Of a stretch of 64,000 nt of DNA, positions 44,409 to 55,300 are shown piece by piece; positions within the stretch are counted from its first letter, which is position 1; every line of letters begins with the position of its first letter. Below the pieces are notes generated by a model. The model was not told where the DNA came from. It did not search any database and was given only the letters and a program-made list of their open reading frames with translations. Origin of the DNA: Alphaproteobacteria bacterium (GTDB taxonomy: Bacteria; Myxococcota_A; UBA796; GCA-2862545); NCBI GenBank assembly GCA_020632925.1, contig JACKER010000008.1:558001-622000 (forward strand), read 5' to 3'. Made by a program: the position numbers and the translations under genes.

Positions 44409-45230
44409 GTGCCGGACAGCCAGTCCAGGCCCACGGGCTACCTCGTCGCCATCGGCGGCAACGAGGACAAGGAGAAGGATCTCAAGGTCCTTCGCCACAT
44501 CGCGGGCCTCCCCGAGGGCGGCACGCGCATCGTGGAGGTGATCCCTCTCGCGAGCCAGATCCCCCACGAGGTCGCCGGGGACTACATCCCCGCCTTCAGG
44601 AAGATCGGGATCGACGAGGTGCGGATCATGCACATCGAGACCCGGCAGGACTCCCAGCGCCAGGACTACGTCGAGCGCATCCTGGCGGCCGACGTGGTGT
44701 TCTTCACGGGCGGCGACCAGCTGCGGATCACGAGCCTGCTCGGCGGCTCCCCCGTGATGGACGCGATCACCGGTCACTACTGGCGTGGCGGCGTGGTCGC
44801 GGGCACGAGCGCCGGCGCCGCGGCGATGAGCGGCACGATGATCTTCGAGGGCGAGGTCGCGAAGAGCGTGCGCAAGGGCAACGTGCAGATGGTGCCCGGC
44901 GTCGGCCTGCTCCCGAACGCGATCATCGACACGCACTTCATCCAGCGCGGCCGGATCACGCGCCTGCTCGAGGTCATCGCGAGCAACCCGGGATCGATCG
45001 GGGTGGGTCTCGGCGAGGACACCGGCGTGGTGATCCGCGAGGGCGAGATCGTCGAGGTCATCGGCAGCGGCGTGGTGGTCATCGTGGACGGCCACCAGGT
45101 GCGGTACAGCAACGTCTGGCAGATCCGCCTCGGGGAGCCCATCGCCCTCGAGAACATGGTCCTGCACACCCTGGTCGCCGGCCACCGCTACGACCTGAGG
45201 AACAAGAAGTACCTTCCTCCGGCTTCTTGA
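44409..45230 (+). CDS. cyanophycinase-like S51 peptidase
   Basis: A 273-aa serine hydrolase. Typical blocks: GYLVAIGGNEDKEKD at the N-terminus, VVFFTGGDQLRITSLLGGSP, the nucleophile elbow AGTSAGAAAMSGTMI, VPGVGLLPNAIIDTHFIQRGRITRLLE, and GVGLGEDTGVVI. Cyanophycinase cleaves the Asp-Arg storage polymer; no cyanophycin synthetase is in the window, so a related isoaspartyl-dipeptide role is possible. GTG at 44409 has GGGAGGG 4 nt upstream. Followed by a strong hairpin. Confidence 0.9.
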   Translation: MPDSQSRPTGYLVAIGGNEDKEKDLKVLRHIAGLPEGGTRIVEVIPLASQIPHEVAGDYIPAFRKIGIDEVRIMHIETRQDSQRQDYVERILAADVVFFTGGDQLRITSLLGGSPVMDAITGHYWRGGVVAGTSAGAAAMSGTMIFEGEVAKSVRKGNVQMVPGVGLLPNAIIDTHFIQRGRITRLLEVIASNPGSIGVGLGEDTGVVIREGEIVEVIGSGVVVIVDGHQVRYSNVWQIRLGEPIALENMVLHTLVAGHRYDLRNKKYLPPAS

Positions 45231-45237
45231 TCGCCAA

Positions 45238-45255
45238 GGTCCGCTCTGGCGGACC
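45238..45255 (+). terminator. terminator-like hairpin after the cyanophycinase-like gene
   Basis: Perfect 7-bp stem GGTCCGC / GCGGACC with a TCTG loop, 8 bp after the stop codon. It lacks a U tract, so it may be a Rho-assisted or stem-only terminator. Confidence 0.45.
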
Positions 45256-45297
45256 GCGGAGGCGGAGCGAAGCGCAGCCGGAGATGACGGGGAAGTC

Positions 45298-45329
45298 AGA
45301 TCTCGATCAGCTGACGCTGATCAAGATCT
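45298..45329. terminator. large hairpin between convergent genes
   Basis: AGATCT and GATCAGC pair with GCTGATC and AGATCT across a TGAC loop: 13 of 14 bp paired, with one C/A mismatch. It overlaps the stop codon of the small membrane peptide gene on the minus strand. It could end transcription in either direction. No U tract. Confidence 0.45.
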
Positions 45330-45429
45330 GGGCGACCCAACCGAGGGCGGTGGCGAGGGCGCCGGTGCCGACGAGGCCGCCCGTCCCGATGAGAAGCGAC
45401 AGGGCGAGCGAAGTGGGGGACCCGATCAT
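45307..45429 (-). CDS. 40-aa hydrophobic peptide with glycine-zipper helix
   Basis: A short reading frame with a proper ribosome site (AGGAG 8 nt before the ATG at 45429). The product is one membrane helix: TSLALSLLIGTGGLVGTGAL, then ATALGWVAQILISVS. GxxxG-type spacing (GTGGLVGTG) is typical of self-associating helices. It has no charged residue, so it could be a small membrane subunit, a bacteriocin-like peptide or a type I toxin-like peptide. No family recognised. It stands alone between the cyanophycinase-like gene and the polyketide locus. Expression is unproven. Confidence 0.5.
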   Translation of the reverse strand: MIGSPTSLALSLLIGTGGLVGTGALATALGWVAQILISVS

Positions 45430-45623
45430 GGTCGTGCTCCTACTGCTACGTCCTCATCGTTTGCAGGACCCGTGCCGTTGAGACCGATCGCGTTCCTCCG
45501 CGCGGATCGCTGACACCCACCGGCGGATCGCGACACGAATGTCGCATGGGCGGACCCCAGTACTGCGCAAGGGGCGAGCCAACCGGGCCCGATCCTGCTA
45601 CCCTCGCGCGCGGAGGACAGCCG
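45430..45623 (+). promoter_or_regulatory. upstream region of the polyketide locus
   Basis: 194 bp without a gene on the plus strand. It has three GATCGC boxes (45486, 45505, 45526) spaced 19 and 21 bp, i.e. on one face of the helix, and a small hairpin GCGACA-CGAA-TGTCGC (45530-45545). A TGCTACCCT extended -10 candidate is at 45597-45604, with GGAGGA before the GTG at 45624. The boxes may be sites for a regulator or may be chance GC-rich words. Confidence 0.4.
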
Positions 45624-48600
45624 GTGCGGTCCCTGAGTGAGTGTTACTCGTCCAGCCGTGAGCCCGCGGACGCCGGTCCGGTCGAGCCCGTCGCCCTGCT
45701 CGCCTCCGTCGGCAGACCCCAGCCGGTCTTCGACGTGACCCAGGAGTTCGACCGCGCGTTCTTCGGCGTGGACGCCGACGGCGCGCGCGCCATGGGGCCG
45801 ACCGTGCCTCACCTCGTCGAGGTGGTGTACGAAGCCCTGGAGCTGTCGGGCGTGCGCTTCTCGCGCCTCGCGGGCACGCGCGTGACCTGGATCCACGTCG
45901 GGAACCGCCGCGACGACGCCGAGATCGCGAAGGCTGCCTCCATCCTCGGCCTGGAAGCCGAGATCGAGCAGGCCGTGGCGATCGGGGACGGGCTGCTCTG
46001 CCTCGCCGCGCACCTCGGCGCGCAGCGCGTCCGCGCCGGCGACATCGACCTGTGCATCGCGAGCTGCAGCTGGGTGCACGGGTACGCCGCCGTGCTCCTG
46101 GGTCCCACGGACCGTGCCGCGGTCGAGCAGTGGCGCGTGCGCTGCCTGCTGGCGGGCACGGCCACGGGACCCGTGGAGGCACGGGTGCGCCAGGACGCGG
46201 CCGCGCGCGCCGCCATCTCCGAGGATGCGCTCCGCGCCGCTCCCTCCGACGGGACCGCGGGCCTGCTGCAGGCCGTGGCGTGGCTCGGCCAGGAGGACGA
46301 CGTCTCCTGGGTCGGCGTCGACGGGCGGGCCGCCGGGCAGCTCGTGCGCGTCGTGCTCGGGGTGCCCGAGCCCAGCACCGTGAGCGACACGGTGATCCCG
46401 TTCCTGGGCATCTCCGCCCGCTCCCTCCCCTCCCTCGCCGGGGTCGTGCGCGCCACCATCGATCAGGTCGCCTCCGACGAGGATCTGGCGACGGTCGCGG
46501 CCGACGCGGTCCAGCGCCCCGCCTTCGAGCAGCGCCTCGCCGTGCCCCTCGGGCCCTGGCCGGAGGTGCGCGCCCGCATGGAGCAGTGGCTCGACGGCGC
46601 GCTCGGCACCGTGGCCGCCGGCACCGCCTCCGAGCCGGCCGTCGTGTTCGTCGTGCCCCCGGCGGGCGCCCAGCTCGTCAACATGGGCGACGAGCTCTAC
46701 GCGAGCGAGCCCGCGTTCAGGGACGCGCTGCACCGGTGCGACCGCGTCAGCCGCGGCTTGCTGCCGCGCGCGCTGATGTCGGTGCTGTACCCGGGGCACG
46801 ACCGCGATCCCGAGGCGATCGACGATCCCGTCTTCGCCAACCCGCTGACCTTCGCGATCGCCTGGTCGCTCTCCGAGCTGTACCGCGGCCGAGGGATCGA
46901 GCCCATCGCCGTCCTCGGTGGTGGGGTGGGCGAGCTCTGCGCCGCCGCGATCGCGGGATCGCTCGACATGGAGCAGGCGCTGCACCTCGCCGTGGAGCGC
47001 GGCCGCCTGCTGTCCACCGTCACCGCGCAGGCCGCGTGGGCGGTGCTCGGCGCCACGGAGGAGCAGGCGCGCACGCTCCTGCTCGGGGACGACGAGGTCG
47101 ACGTGGTCGCCATCCCGGCGCCCGGGCGCGCGGTGATCGGCGGCACCGAGGCCGGGCTCGCCCGTGCCCAGGAGCGCGCCACCCGCAGCGGGTTGCGCTG
47201 GTCGCCCATGGGCGGTGGCGTGGCCCACTCGCCCCTGGTGGACGGCATCCTCGACGAGATGTTGGAGGCGGGCCGCACGGTTCCGTTCACGCTGACGGAC
47301 ATGCCCGTGATCTCCACCGTGACGGGTCGCCGGCTGGTGCAGGCGGGTCCGGACCACTGGGTGGCCACGCTCCGTGCGCCGCTGCGCGTCGCCGCCGCGG
47401 CGGAAGCGGCGTGGGAGGTCGGTGGACGCACGTTCCTCGAGCTCGCGCCACGCCCCACGCTCGCCGGCGTCGGCAAGCAGACCCTGGTCCACCAGCCCGC
47501 GCGCTGGTTGTGCGCCCTCGACCCCCGCGTCGGCGACCGTCACCAGCTCCGCGAGAACCTCGCCTCCCTCTGGGTCCGCGGCTCCACCATCGAGCACGGC
47601 ACCTTCGCCCGCATCCAGGGCGGCGCATCGCTCCCGACCTACGCCTTCGACCGCCGCCCGCTGGACGACGAGTGGCTGCCCGAGGTCACCGAGGAGGTCG
47701 ATCTCTCCGAAGGCCACCCGAGCTGGCTCCCGGCGCTCCCGGAGCTCGACGCCGAGAACACGCTGGTGCCCGAGGACGAGCGCGAGGTCCTGGCGCCGCC
47801 GACGATGACGACCGCGGTCCCGATGTCGGTCGCGGCCGACGAGCCGTCACCCCAGGCGGAGGAGCCGGCGCTCGAGGATTCCACGGTGTGGGTCGAAGGT
47901 CCGAGCATCGACGACCTGTTCGACCTGAACCGTCCGCAGGCGCTCAGCCCCATGTCCGTCCTCCCCGCCGAGGACGACGACGGGGCCATGTCGGTCGACA
48001 GCGAGCCGATGATGGACCTGACGCTGGACGACCCCACCACCACGCCCCGGCCGTTCCGTCCGCGCCAGGACGACGACGCGCAGGACCCGACCGCCGACCT
48101 CATGGGCCAGGGCGGGCCCGTGTGGCAGGAGCAGTGGCGGGACGCGCCGGTCCCCGAGCGCCAGGGCTCGGTCGAGCGCGCCACCTTCGTGCTGCTCGTC
48201 GACGAGCGGGGCATCGGCGACTATGTCGCGACCCTGCTCGAACAGGCCGGGCACCGCGTCGTGCGCGCGGACACCAACCAGCACCCCGAGCGCATCCACG
48301 TCCCCGACCCGTCCGCCGAGGACGCCTGGGTCGAGGTGCTGGACAACCTCGGCACCGTCACCGGCGCGGTCCACGTCCTCCACCTGTGGACCCTCGACGA
48401 CCCCGAAGGCACGCAGGTCGCCCAGGGGTGGCCCTCGGTGGTGTCGCTCTGCCAGGAGATCCTGGCGCAGGGCCTGCCGGCCAGGATCCACCTCGTGACC
48501 AGCGGCGTGGTCGGCGGCGGGATGCGGTCGGCGGCGGGCGCCGCGCTGTGGGGCCTGGCGGGCCTGCTGTTCGCGGAGACCGGCCTGCTCGGCGGCATCA

Positions 48601-49361
48601 TCGACCTGGAGCGCGACGACGAGGACCCCGACCTGCTCACGCGCCACCTCCTGGACACGCTGGAGTCCGGCGAACCGCCCGCCTGGTGGTCCATCCGAGG
48701 CGGTGAGCGCCGCATCCGTGTCGTCACGACGGTCCACCCCCACCTGGCGCCTCCCGAGGTGAGCACCGACGGCACCTGGCTCATCGCCGGTGACGTGGAC
48801 CACGTGTCCCTGGAGCTGGCCGGCTGGCTCGCCTCGCGCGGCGTCAAGCGCATGTTCCTGGTGACGGCGGGAGCGCCCGCGCCCGAGGTCCTCAAGGCGG
48901 TGCTCGAGTTCCAGAAGCAGGGCACCGCCTGCATCGTCGTCCGCGCCGACGCCGCCGACGGCAAGGGCGCCGATCAGATCCGCGCCCGCGTCGGACGCGA
49001 GAAGAAGCTGGCGGGCTGCATCCTGCGGTACGCCCCCACGCCGCGCACGCTCCGCGACATGCTCCCTGCCGACGAGATCGGCCGCTGGCAGACCGCGGTC
49101 GCGGGCGCTCGCGTGATCGCCGACCTCCTCGGTCCGGACGCCCCGATGTGGGCCTGGTCCGAGGGCTCTGCGCTCGACGCGGCACCTGGCGGCGGCGTGG
49201 GCGCGGTGATCGCGACCACCCTCGAGGCGGTGCTCCTCGACCGGCCGCACAGCGCCGTGATCCACACCGCGCCGCACACCACGATGGGCCTGGCGCGCAC
49301 GCTGGAGCTGGTCACCGGGCTCGCCGCACAGGGCGGGCTGTGGGGCGTTTGGGTCCGGTAG
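45624..49361 (+). CDS. catalytically dead PKS-like protein (pseudo-KS, pseudo-AT, pseudo-KR)
   Basis: A 1245-aa protein with the order of a polyketide module but lost active sites. Residues ~20-290 resemble a shortened ketosynthase (FDRAFFGVDADGARAMG and LVEVVYEALELSG match the KS N-terminus), yet the DTACSSS region reads AVAIGDGLL and no HGTGT or GHxE His is found. Residues ~305-600 are acyltransferase-like, but GHSxG reads GGGVG (Ser replaced by Gly434); AHSP of the second half is kept. An acidic linker (~700-850) follows. Residues ~855-1240 are ketoreductase-like (TWLIAGDVDHVSLELAGWLASRG), without the glycine-rich NADPH loop or the Lys-Ser-Tyr residues. There is no ACP. GTG at 45624 has GGAGG upstream. 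It overlaps the next gene by 22 bp. Confidence 0.85.
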   Translation: MRSLSECYSSSREPADAGPVEPVALLASVGRPQPVFDVTQEFDRAFFGVDADGARAMGPTVPHLVEVVYEALELSGVRFSRLAGTRVTWIHVGNRRDDAEIAKAASILGLEAEIEQAVAIGDGLLCLAAHLGAQRVRAGDIDLCIASCSWVHGYAAVLLGPTDRAAVEQWRVRCLLAGTATGPVEARVRQDAAARAAISEDALRAAPSDGTAGLLQAVAWLGQEDDVSWVGVDGRAAGQLVRVVLGVPEPSTVSDTVIPFLGISARSLPSLAGVVRATIDQVASDEDLATVAADAVQRPAFEQRLAVPLGPWPEVRARMEQWLDGALGTVAAGTASEPAVVFVVPPAGAQLVNMGDELYASEPAFRDALHRCDRVSRGLLPRALMSVLYPGHDRDPEAIDDPVFANPLTFAIAWSLSELYRGRGIEPIAVLGGGVGELCAAAIAGSLDMEQALHLAVERGRLLSTVTAQAAWAVLGATEEQARTLLLGDDEVDVVAIPAPGRAVIGGTEAGLARAQERATRSGLRWSPMGGGVAHSPLVDGILDEMLEAGRTVPFTLTDMPVISTVTGRRLVQAGPDHWVATLRAPLRVAAAAEAAWEVGGRTFLELAPRPTLAGVGKQTLVHQPARWLCALDPRVGDRHQLRENLASLWVRGSTIEHGTFARIQGGASLPTYAFDRRPLDDEWLPEVTEEVDLSEGHPSWLPALPELDAENTLVPEDEREVLAPPTMTTAVPMSVAADEPSPQAEEPALEDSTVWVEGPSIDDLFDLNRPQALSPMSVLPAEDDDGAMSVDSEPMMDLTLDDPTTTPRPFRPRQDDDAQDPTADLMGQGGPVWQEQWRDAPVPERQGSVERATFVLLVDERGIGDYVATLLEQAGHRVVRADTNQHPERIHVPDPSAEDAWVEVLDNLGTVTGAVHVLHLWTLDDPEGTQVAQGWPSVVSLCQEILAQGLPARIHLVTSGVVGGGMRSAAGAALWGLAGLLFAETGLLGGIIDLERDDEDPDLLTRHLLDTLESGEPPAWWSIRGGERRIRVVTTVHPHLAPPEVSTDGTWLIAGDVDHVSLELAGWLASRGVKRMFLVTAGAPAPEVLKAVLEFQKQGTACIVVRADAADGKGADQIRARVGREKKLAGCILRYAPTPRTLRDMLPADEIGRWQTAVAGARVIADLLGPDAPMWAWSEGSALDAAPGGGVGAVIATTLEAVLLDRPHSAVIHTAPHTTMGLARTLELVTGLAAQGGLWGVWVR

Positions 49362-52300
49362 CCGTCGTCGGGGTCGGGCTGCGGCTCCCGGGAGGAGTCG
49401 TCGACCCGGGCTCGCTGCGGACGCTGCTCCGCGAGGGACGCGACGCGATCGGGCCCGTCCCGGCGGACCGCTGGGATCCGGTGACCTGGGGCACGCCCCC
49501 CGCCGGCGGCTTCCTCCCGGACCTGGCGACGTTCGACGCGGGCGCTTTCGGCCTGACGGATCGCGAGGCCGACGAGCTCGACCCGGCCCAGCGGCTGCTG
49601 CTCCAGGTGGCCTGGGAGGGTCTCGAGCACGCGGGGCTGGCGCCGGACCGCCAGTCGGGCTCCCGGACCGGGATCTACGTGGGGTCGTCGCTCTCGGACT
49701 ACGGCCGACGGCACTTCCTCGGCCCCGATGCCGCGCGGATCGGCGCGTACGCCGGCACCGGCTCGTTGCTCTCGGTCGCCGCCGGGCGCATCGCCTACAC
49801 CCTCGGCACCTCGGGTCCGGCGATGGTCGTGGACACCGCGTGCAGCTCGTCGCTGGTCGCCGTCGCGCTCGCCGTCCGCGCGCTGCGGTCGGGCGAGATC
49901 GACCGCGCGCTCGCCGGCGGCGCGAACGTCGTGCTCGCGCCGCAGCCCTCCGTCTGGTTCCGGCGGATCGGGGCTCTCTCGGCGGACGGCCGGTGCCGAC
50001 CGTTCGACGCCGCGGCGGACGGGTACGGTCGCTCGGAGGGCGCCGGCCTCGTCGTGCTCGAGCGCCTCGAGGACGCGGTAGCGGGAGGACGCCGGATCCT
50101 CGCCGTGATCGAGGGTGTCGCCACCAACCACGACGGTCGGACGCACGGTCTGACGGCTCCCAGCGGCCAGCGGCAGCAGGACGTGATCCGCGCGGCGCTG
50201 GCGGACGCCGGCCGAGCTCCGCACGAGGTCGACGCCATCGAGACCCACGGGACGGGCACGCCGCTCGGGGATCCGATCGAGGTGGACGCCCTGCGGGCGG
50301 TCTTCCTGGAGGGACGTGACCGGCCCTTGTGGCTGTCGGCCGTCAAGGCCAACGTCGGGCACCTCGAGTCGGCCGCCGGTGTCGCGGGGCTGGCGTCCGC
50401 GCTGGCGATGCTCGAGGACGGGCGGGTGGGCGCCCACCCCCACCTGAGCGCGCCCAACCCCCGGCTGCGGCTGGACGGCCTGCGCATCCCCACCGCGCCC
50501 GAGGACGTCGGCGCCACCAGGGTCGGCGTGTCCGCGTTCGGCCTTTCGGGCACCAACGCCCACCTCGTGCTCGCGGCGCCACCGTCCCCGCCGCCGCCCG
50601 CCGAACCCCTGCCCTACGAGATCCTCGTCCTCTCGGGGCGCTCGGCCGACCACGTCCGGGCGCAGGCGCGCGCCTGGGGTTCCCTCGACGGCCCGACGGC
50701 CGGGCTCGCGGACGCCGCGCGGCAGCGCGCCACCCTCCAGCACCGGGCCGCCGTCCTCCACCCCTTCGGCCCAGGGCTCGCCGCGGTCGCGGAGGGGCGC
50801 GGGATCGGACGGGCGGCCCGCAGGCCGAACACCGCGCTGCTGTTCTCGGGCCAGGGCAGCCACCGCGCGGGCATGGGGCTGCGGGCGAGCGAGGCCGAGC
50901 CCCGGTTCCGCGAGGCCCTCGACGAGGCGCTGGAGGCGGTGGACGCGGCCCTCGGACGCCCGCTGCGACCGCTGCTCGCCGACGAGGAGGCGCTCGGGCG
51001 CACCGAGATCGCCCAGCCCGCCCTGTTCGCGATCGGCTGGGCCGCAGCCACCTTCTGGGAGCGGGTGGGGCTCGAGCCCGACGTGGTGGCGGGCCACTCC
51101 GTCGGGGAGCTCACCGCCGCCGCCTGGGCCGGCGTGTGGTCGCTGCGGGACGCCGCACGGCTCGTGGTGGCGAGGGGCCGCCTCGTCGCCGCGTGTCCCC
51201 CGGGCGCCATGCTCGCGGTCGCCGCTCCGGAGCGCGAGGTCCTGGCGCGCGTGGGCGGCGAGGTCGAGGTCGCCGCGGTCAATGCACCCGACGAGACCGT
51301 CCTCACCGGGACCCTCGAGGCGATCGAGGCCGCCGAGCACGCGCTGGAGGGCGTCCGCTGTCGCCGGCTGCGCGTGGACCACGCCTTCCACTCCCGCCTC
51401 CTCGACGGCGCGCTCGACGCGTTCGAGGCCGAGGTCCGGGCGGTTCCGGCCCGTCCGCCACGGGTTCCCCTGATCTCGGCGATCGACGGGGCCCCGCTCG
51501 GCGAACGAGCGCTCGATCCGAGTACCTGGCGGGAGCATCTCCGTCGGCCGGTGCGCTTCGCCGACGCCGCGGCCAGGTTGGTGGCGGACGGGGTCACGCT
51601 CGCGATCGAGGTCGGCGCGCGACCGGTGCTCGGGCCGCTGCTCGAGCGCGCGGGCGGACCTGGCGCGCTGCCGTCGCTGGCGGCCCCCGACGAGGCCGCG
51701 ACCCTCGCGCGGTCCGTGGCGGACGCCTGGGTCGCCGGTGCCGAGGTGGACACCGCTCGAGGGCGTGCGGCTGGTGGCCTCGCCGCCCTGCCACCCACGG
51801 TCTTCCTGGGTCGACGCCACTGGCTGTCGGCGCCCGAGGAGCGTCCTCGCGTCGCGCTCCGCACGCCGGTCCGCCAGCTCGCGCCGGCCGTCCCGCCCGG
51901 TCCCGAGCCCCGCCTGCACCACCCCGGTGACGGGGACCCGGAGCAGCTCGTGCTCGACGCGATCGACGCCGTCCGCGGCGCGCTGCGCGACGAGGTGCCG
52001 CTGCGCTTCGTGTTGAGGGCGGGACGGGTCGCCCACGCCGCCGTCGACGGGCTGGCGGCCGTGGCGCGGCGCGAGCACCCCGGCCTGGGCGCGGGCGTGA
52101 CCTGGTGGGACGGCGTCGATCCGGACGCTCTCGCGGTGGCGGTCCGCCGACCGGAGCCCACGGTGTTCGTGGTGGGCGACCGGGTGGAGGTCGAGACACT
52201 CGGCCCGTGCGATCCCCCCTTCTCACCGCTCGCGCTCCCGACCGGGACGGTGGTGCTGACGGGTGGCACCGGAGCGGTCGGGGGACGGCTCCGGCGCTGG

Positions 52301-55300
52301 CTCGAGGAGCGCGGCGCCACCCGCGTGCTCGCTCCGAGCCGCGCCGAGCTCGATCTGCGCTACGCGGACGCCGTCGGCGCCTGGCTGGACCGCGTGTCCG
52401 ACCTGGTGGGCGTGGTCCACGCCGCCGGGACGCTCGCCGACGCCCCGCTGCTCGAGCACGACGCGGCGCGGGTCGCGGAGGTGATGGGCGCCCGGGTCCG
52501 CGGTGCGCTGTCGCTCGATCGCGCCACCAGGGGACGGGGCCTGGCGCTGTTCGCGCTGGTGTCGTCCGCCTCCGGCCGCGCGGGGACCCCGGGGCAGGCC
52601 GCCTACGCGGCGGCGGCACGGATCCTCGAGGCGGTGGCCCAGGATCGTCGGGCCCACGGCGAGGTCGGTAGCTGCTTGTCCTTCGGTCCGTGGACGGTCG
52701 GCATGGGCGACGCCGACCCGCGCCGCGTAGCCTCCTGGGCGCGCCTGGGGATCGGCCGGCTCGACCCGGACGTTGCGGTGGCGGGCATGGAGCGGGCGCT
52801 CGGCGGTCCGGCCGTGGTCACGATCGAGGCGTTCCCCGAACCGGTGCCACTGCCCGAGCCCACTCCCCCGGCCGACCCGCGGGCGCTCGTCGAGCGCGCG
52901 GTCGCTGGCGTGCTCGGGTGGCGTGACGGCCGCGTCCCCGATCCCCGTACGGGCTTCGTCGAGCTCGGACTGGACTCGATCACGGCCCTCGAGCTCCGCG
53001 ACCGGCTCCAGGAGGCCACCGGGCTGCCCCTGTCCGCGACGGTCGCCTTCGATCACCCCGATGTCGAACGGCTCGCCGCTCACCTCGCCGGTCTGTCGGT
53101 CGAGGACCGCCCGTCCACGCCACCCGCGCGCGCCGCGTCCGACGGTCCGATCGCGGTGATCGGTCGAGCGTGCCGCCTGCCCGGAGGCATCGAGGACCCC
53201 GACGCGTTCTGGACCGCGCTCCTCGAGGGCCGCGACACGACCTCGCCCGTGCCCGCCGACCGGTTCGACGTCGACGCGTTGTTCGACCCGGTGCCGGGGA
53301 CGCCGGGACGGACCGCGACCCGGGTGGGCGGCTTCGTCGACGAGCTGTTCGTGTTCGACCCCGAGCGCTACGGGATCGCACCCGCGGAGGCCGCCGCGAT
53401 CGACCCGCAGCACCGGATGCTGCTGGAGGGCGCCTGGCGCGCGCTGGAGGACGCCGGGCTGCCGCCGCCGTCGCTGCGGGACCAGCGGGTAGGCGTCTAT
53501 GTCGGGGTGCAGGCGGGGGAGTACGGCCACCGCTTCGACCCGGCGGACCCCGACACCCCGCTCGCGGCCGCCACCGGCTTCGCGCCCTGCTTCGCCGCGG
53601 GGCGCCTGGCGCACGCCTTCGGCTTCCGCGGTCCCGCCATCGCCGTCGACACCGCCTGCTCCTCGTCGCTGGTCGCCCTCGCCGCCGCCGTCCGAGACCT
53701 CCGCCAGGGGGTGTGCGACACCGCCGTGGTCGCCGGCGTCCACGCGATCACCGGCCCCGACACCTGGCTGTGGATGTCGGCGATCGGCGCGTTGTCGGCG
53801 TCCGGGCGCTGCCGACCGTTCGACGCGGACGCCGACGGCTACGTGCGCGGGGAGGGCTGCGTCACGCTGGTCCTGCGGCGCGCGGCGGAGGTGGCGCCCG
53901 ATCAGCGGGTGCACGGGCGGATCCTGGGCGTCGCCACCAACCACGACGGGCGCAGCGCCGGGCTCACCGTGCCCCACGGCCCCGCGCAGCGACAGGTGGT
54001 GTCGGACGCGCTCGCCGACGCGGACGTGCGACCCGCGGACGTGGGCTACGTGTCCTGTCACGGCACCGGGACGCCGCTCGGGGACCCGATCGAGGCGCTC
54101 GCGCTCGCGGAGGCGCTGGGGGACCGCGACACCCCGCTGTGGCTCGGCGCCTCCAAGGCGGTCGTGGGCCACCTCGAGGCCGGCGCGGGCCTGGTCGGAC
54201 TGCTCCAGGCGCTCCTGGTGCTGGAGCACGCGGTCGTGCCACCGATCGCCGGGCTGCGGACCCCCAACCCGGCGCTGCCCGCCCGGGGCCTCGCCCTGCC
54301 GACGCACCCCGTCCCCTGGACAGCGGACCGACGGGTGGCCGGCGCCAGCGCGTTCGGGCTGTCGGGCACCAACGCCCACGTCGTCCTGGACCGACCGCCG
54401 ACGCCGGACCGGGTACCTGCGGACCGACGACCCCGCCTGGTCGTGGCGAGCGGCCGCACCGACGACGATCTGCGCGCCGCGGCGGGCGCCTTCGCGCGCG
54501 CGACCTCCGATCCCGCGGACCTCGAGCACACCTCGCTCCGCTGCCGCGCGCCCCTGGCGAGACGCGCGCACGTCGTCGCGACGGACGCCGCCTCCCTGCG
54601 CGACGCGCTCGAGGGCCCGCTCGACCCGGTCGAGGCACGCGACGAGCCCGGCGTGGTCTTCCTCTGTACGGGTGCCGGTCCCCAGCGGGTGGGGATGGCC
54701 CGTGGGCTGCTCGAGACCGAGCCTGCGTTCCGCGAGGGGTGGGAGGAGGCCTGCGCCGCCGCCGACCGGCGCCTGCCGCGCCCGCTCGCGGAGGTGGTCG
54801 CCCACGAGGAGGTGCTGCACGACCTGGCCTGGACCCAGCCCGCGATGTTCGCCGTCTGCTGGGCGAGCGCCAGGTGGTGGGCGTCGCTCGGGGTACGACC
54901 TGCCGCGGTGATCGGGCACAGCACGGGGCAGCTCGTCGCCGCCTGCCTGGCGGGGGTGATGGACCTCGAGACCGCCATGGCGCTGACCGTCGAGCGGGCC
55001 CGCCTCACGAGCGAGCTCCCCCGGGACGGCGAGATGGTCGCGGTGCTGGCGTCGGAGGCGGAGGTGGCGCCGCTGCTGTCGGCGGAGGTGTCGCTGGCGG
55101 CGATCAACGGACCGCGGGAGGTCGTGCTCTCGGGGCGGCGGGTCCCCGTGCTGGCCGCCGCGAAGGCGCTGCAGGACGCGGGCCACGAGCTCCGCCCGCT
55201 GGTGATCAGCCACGCGGCCCACAGCGCCTGCGTCGACCCGATCCTGCCCGCCGTCCACCAGCTCGTCGCCGGGCTGGAGCTCCGACCGCCTCGACGGCCG

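Noticed and set aside
49148..49361. Possible programmed frameshift joining the dead PKS and the active PKS
   Set aside because: The frames overlap in open sequence, but I found no convincing slippery heptamer, and a GTG or TTG start at the junction explains the layout without a shift.
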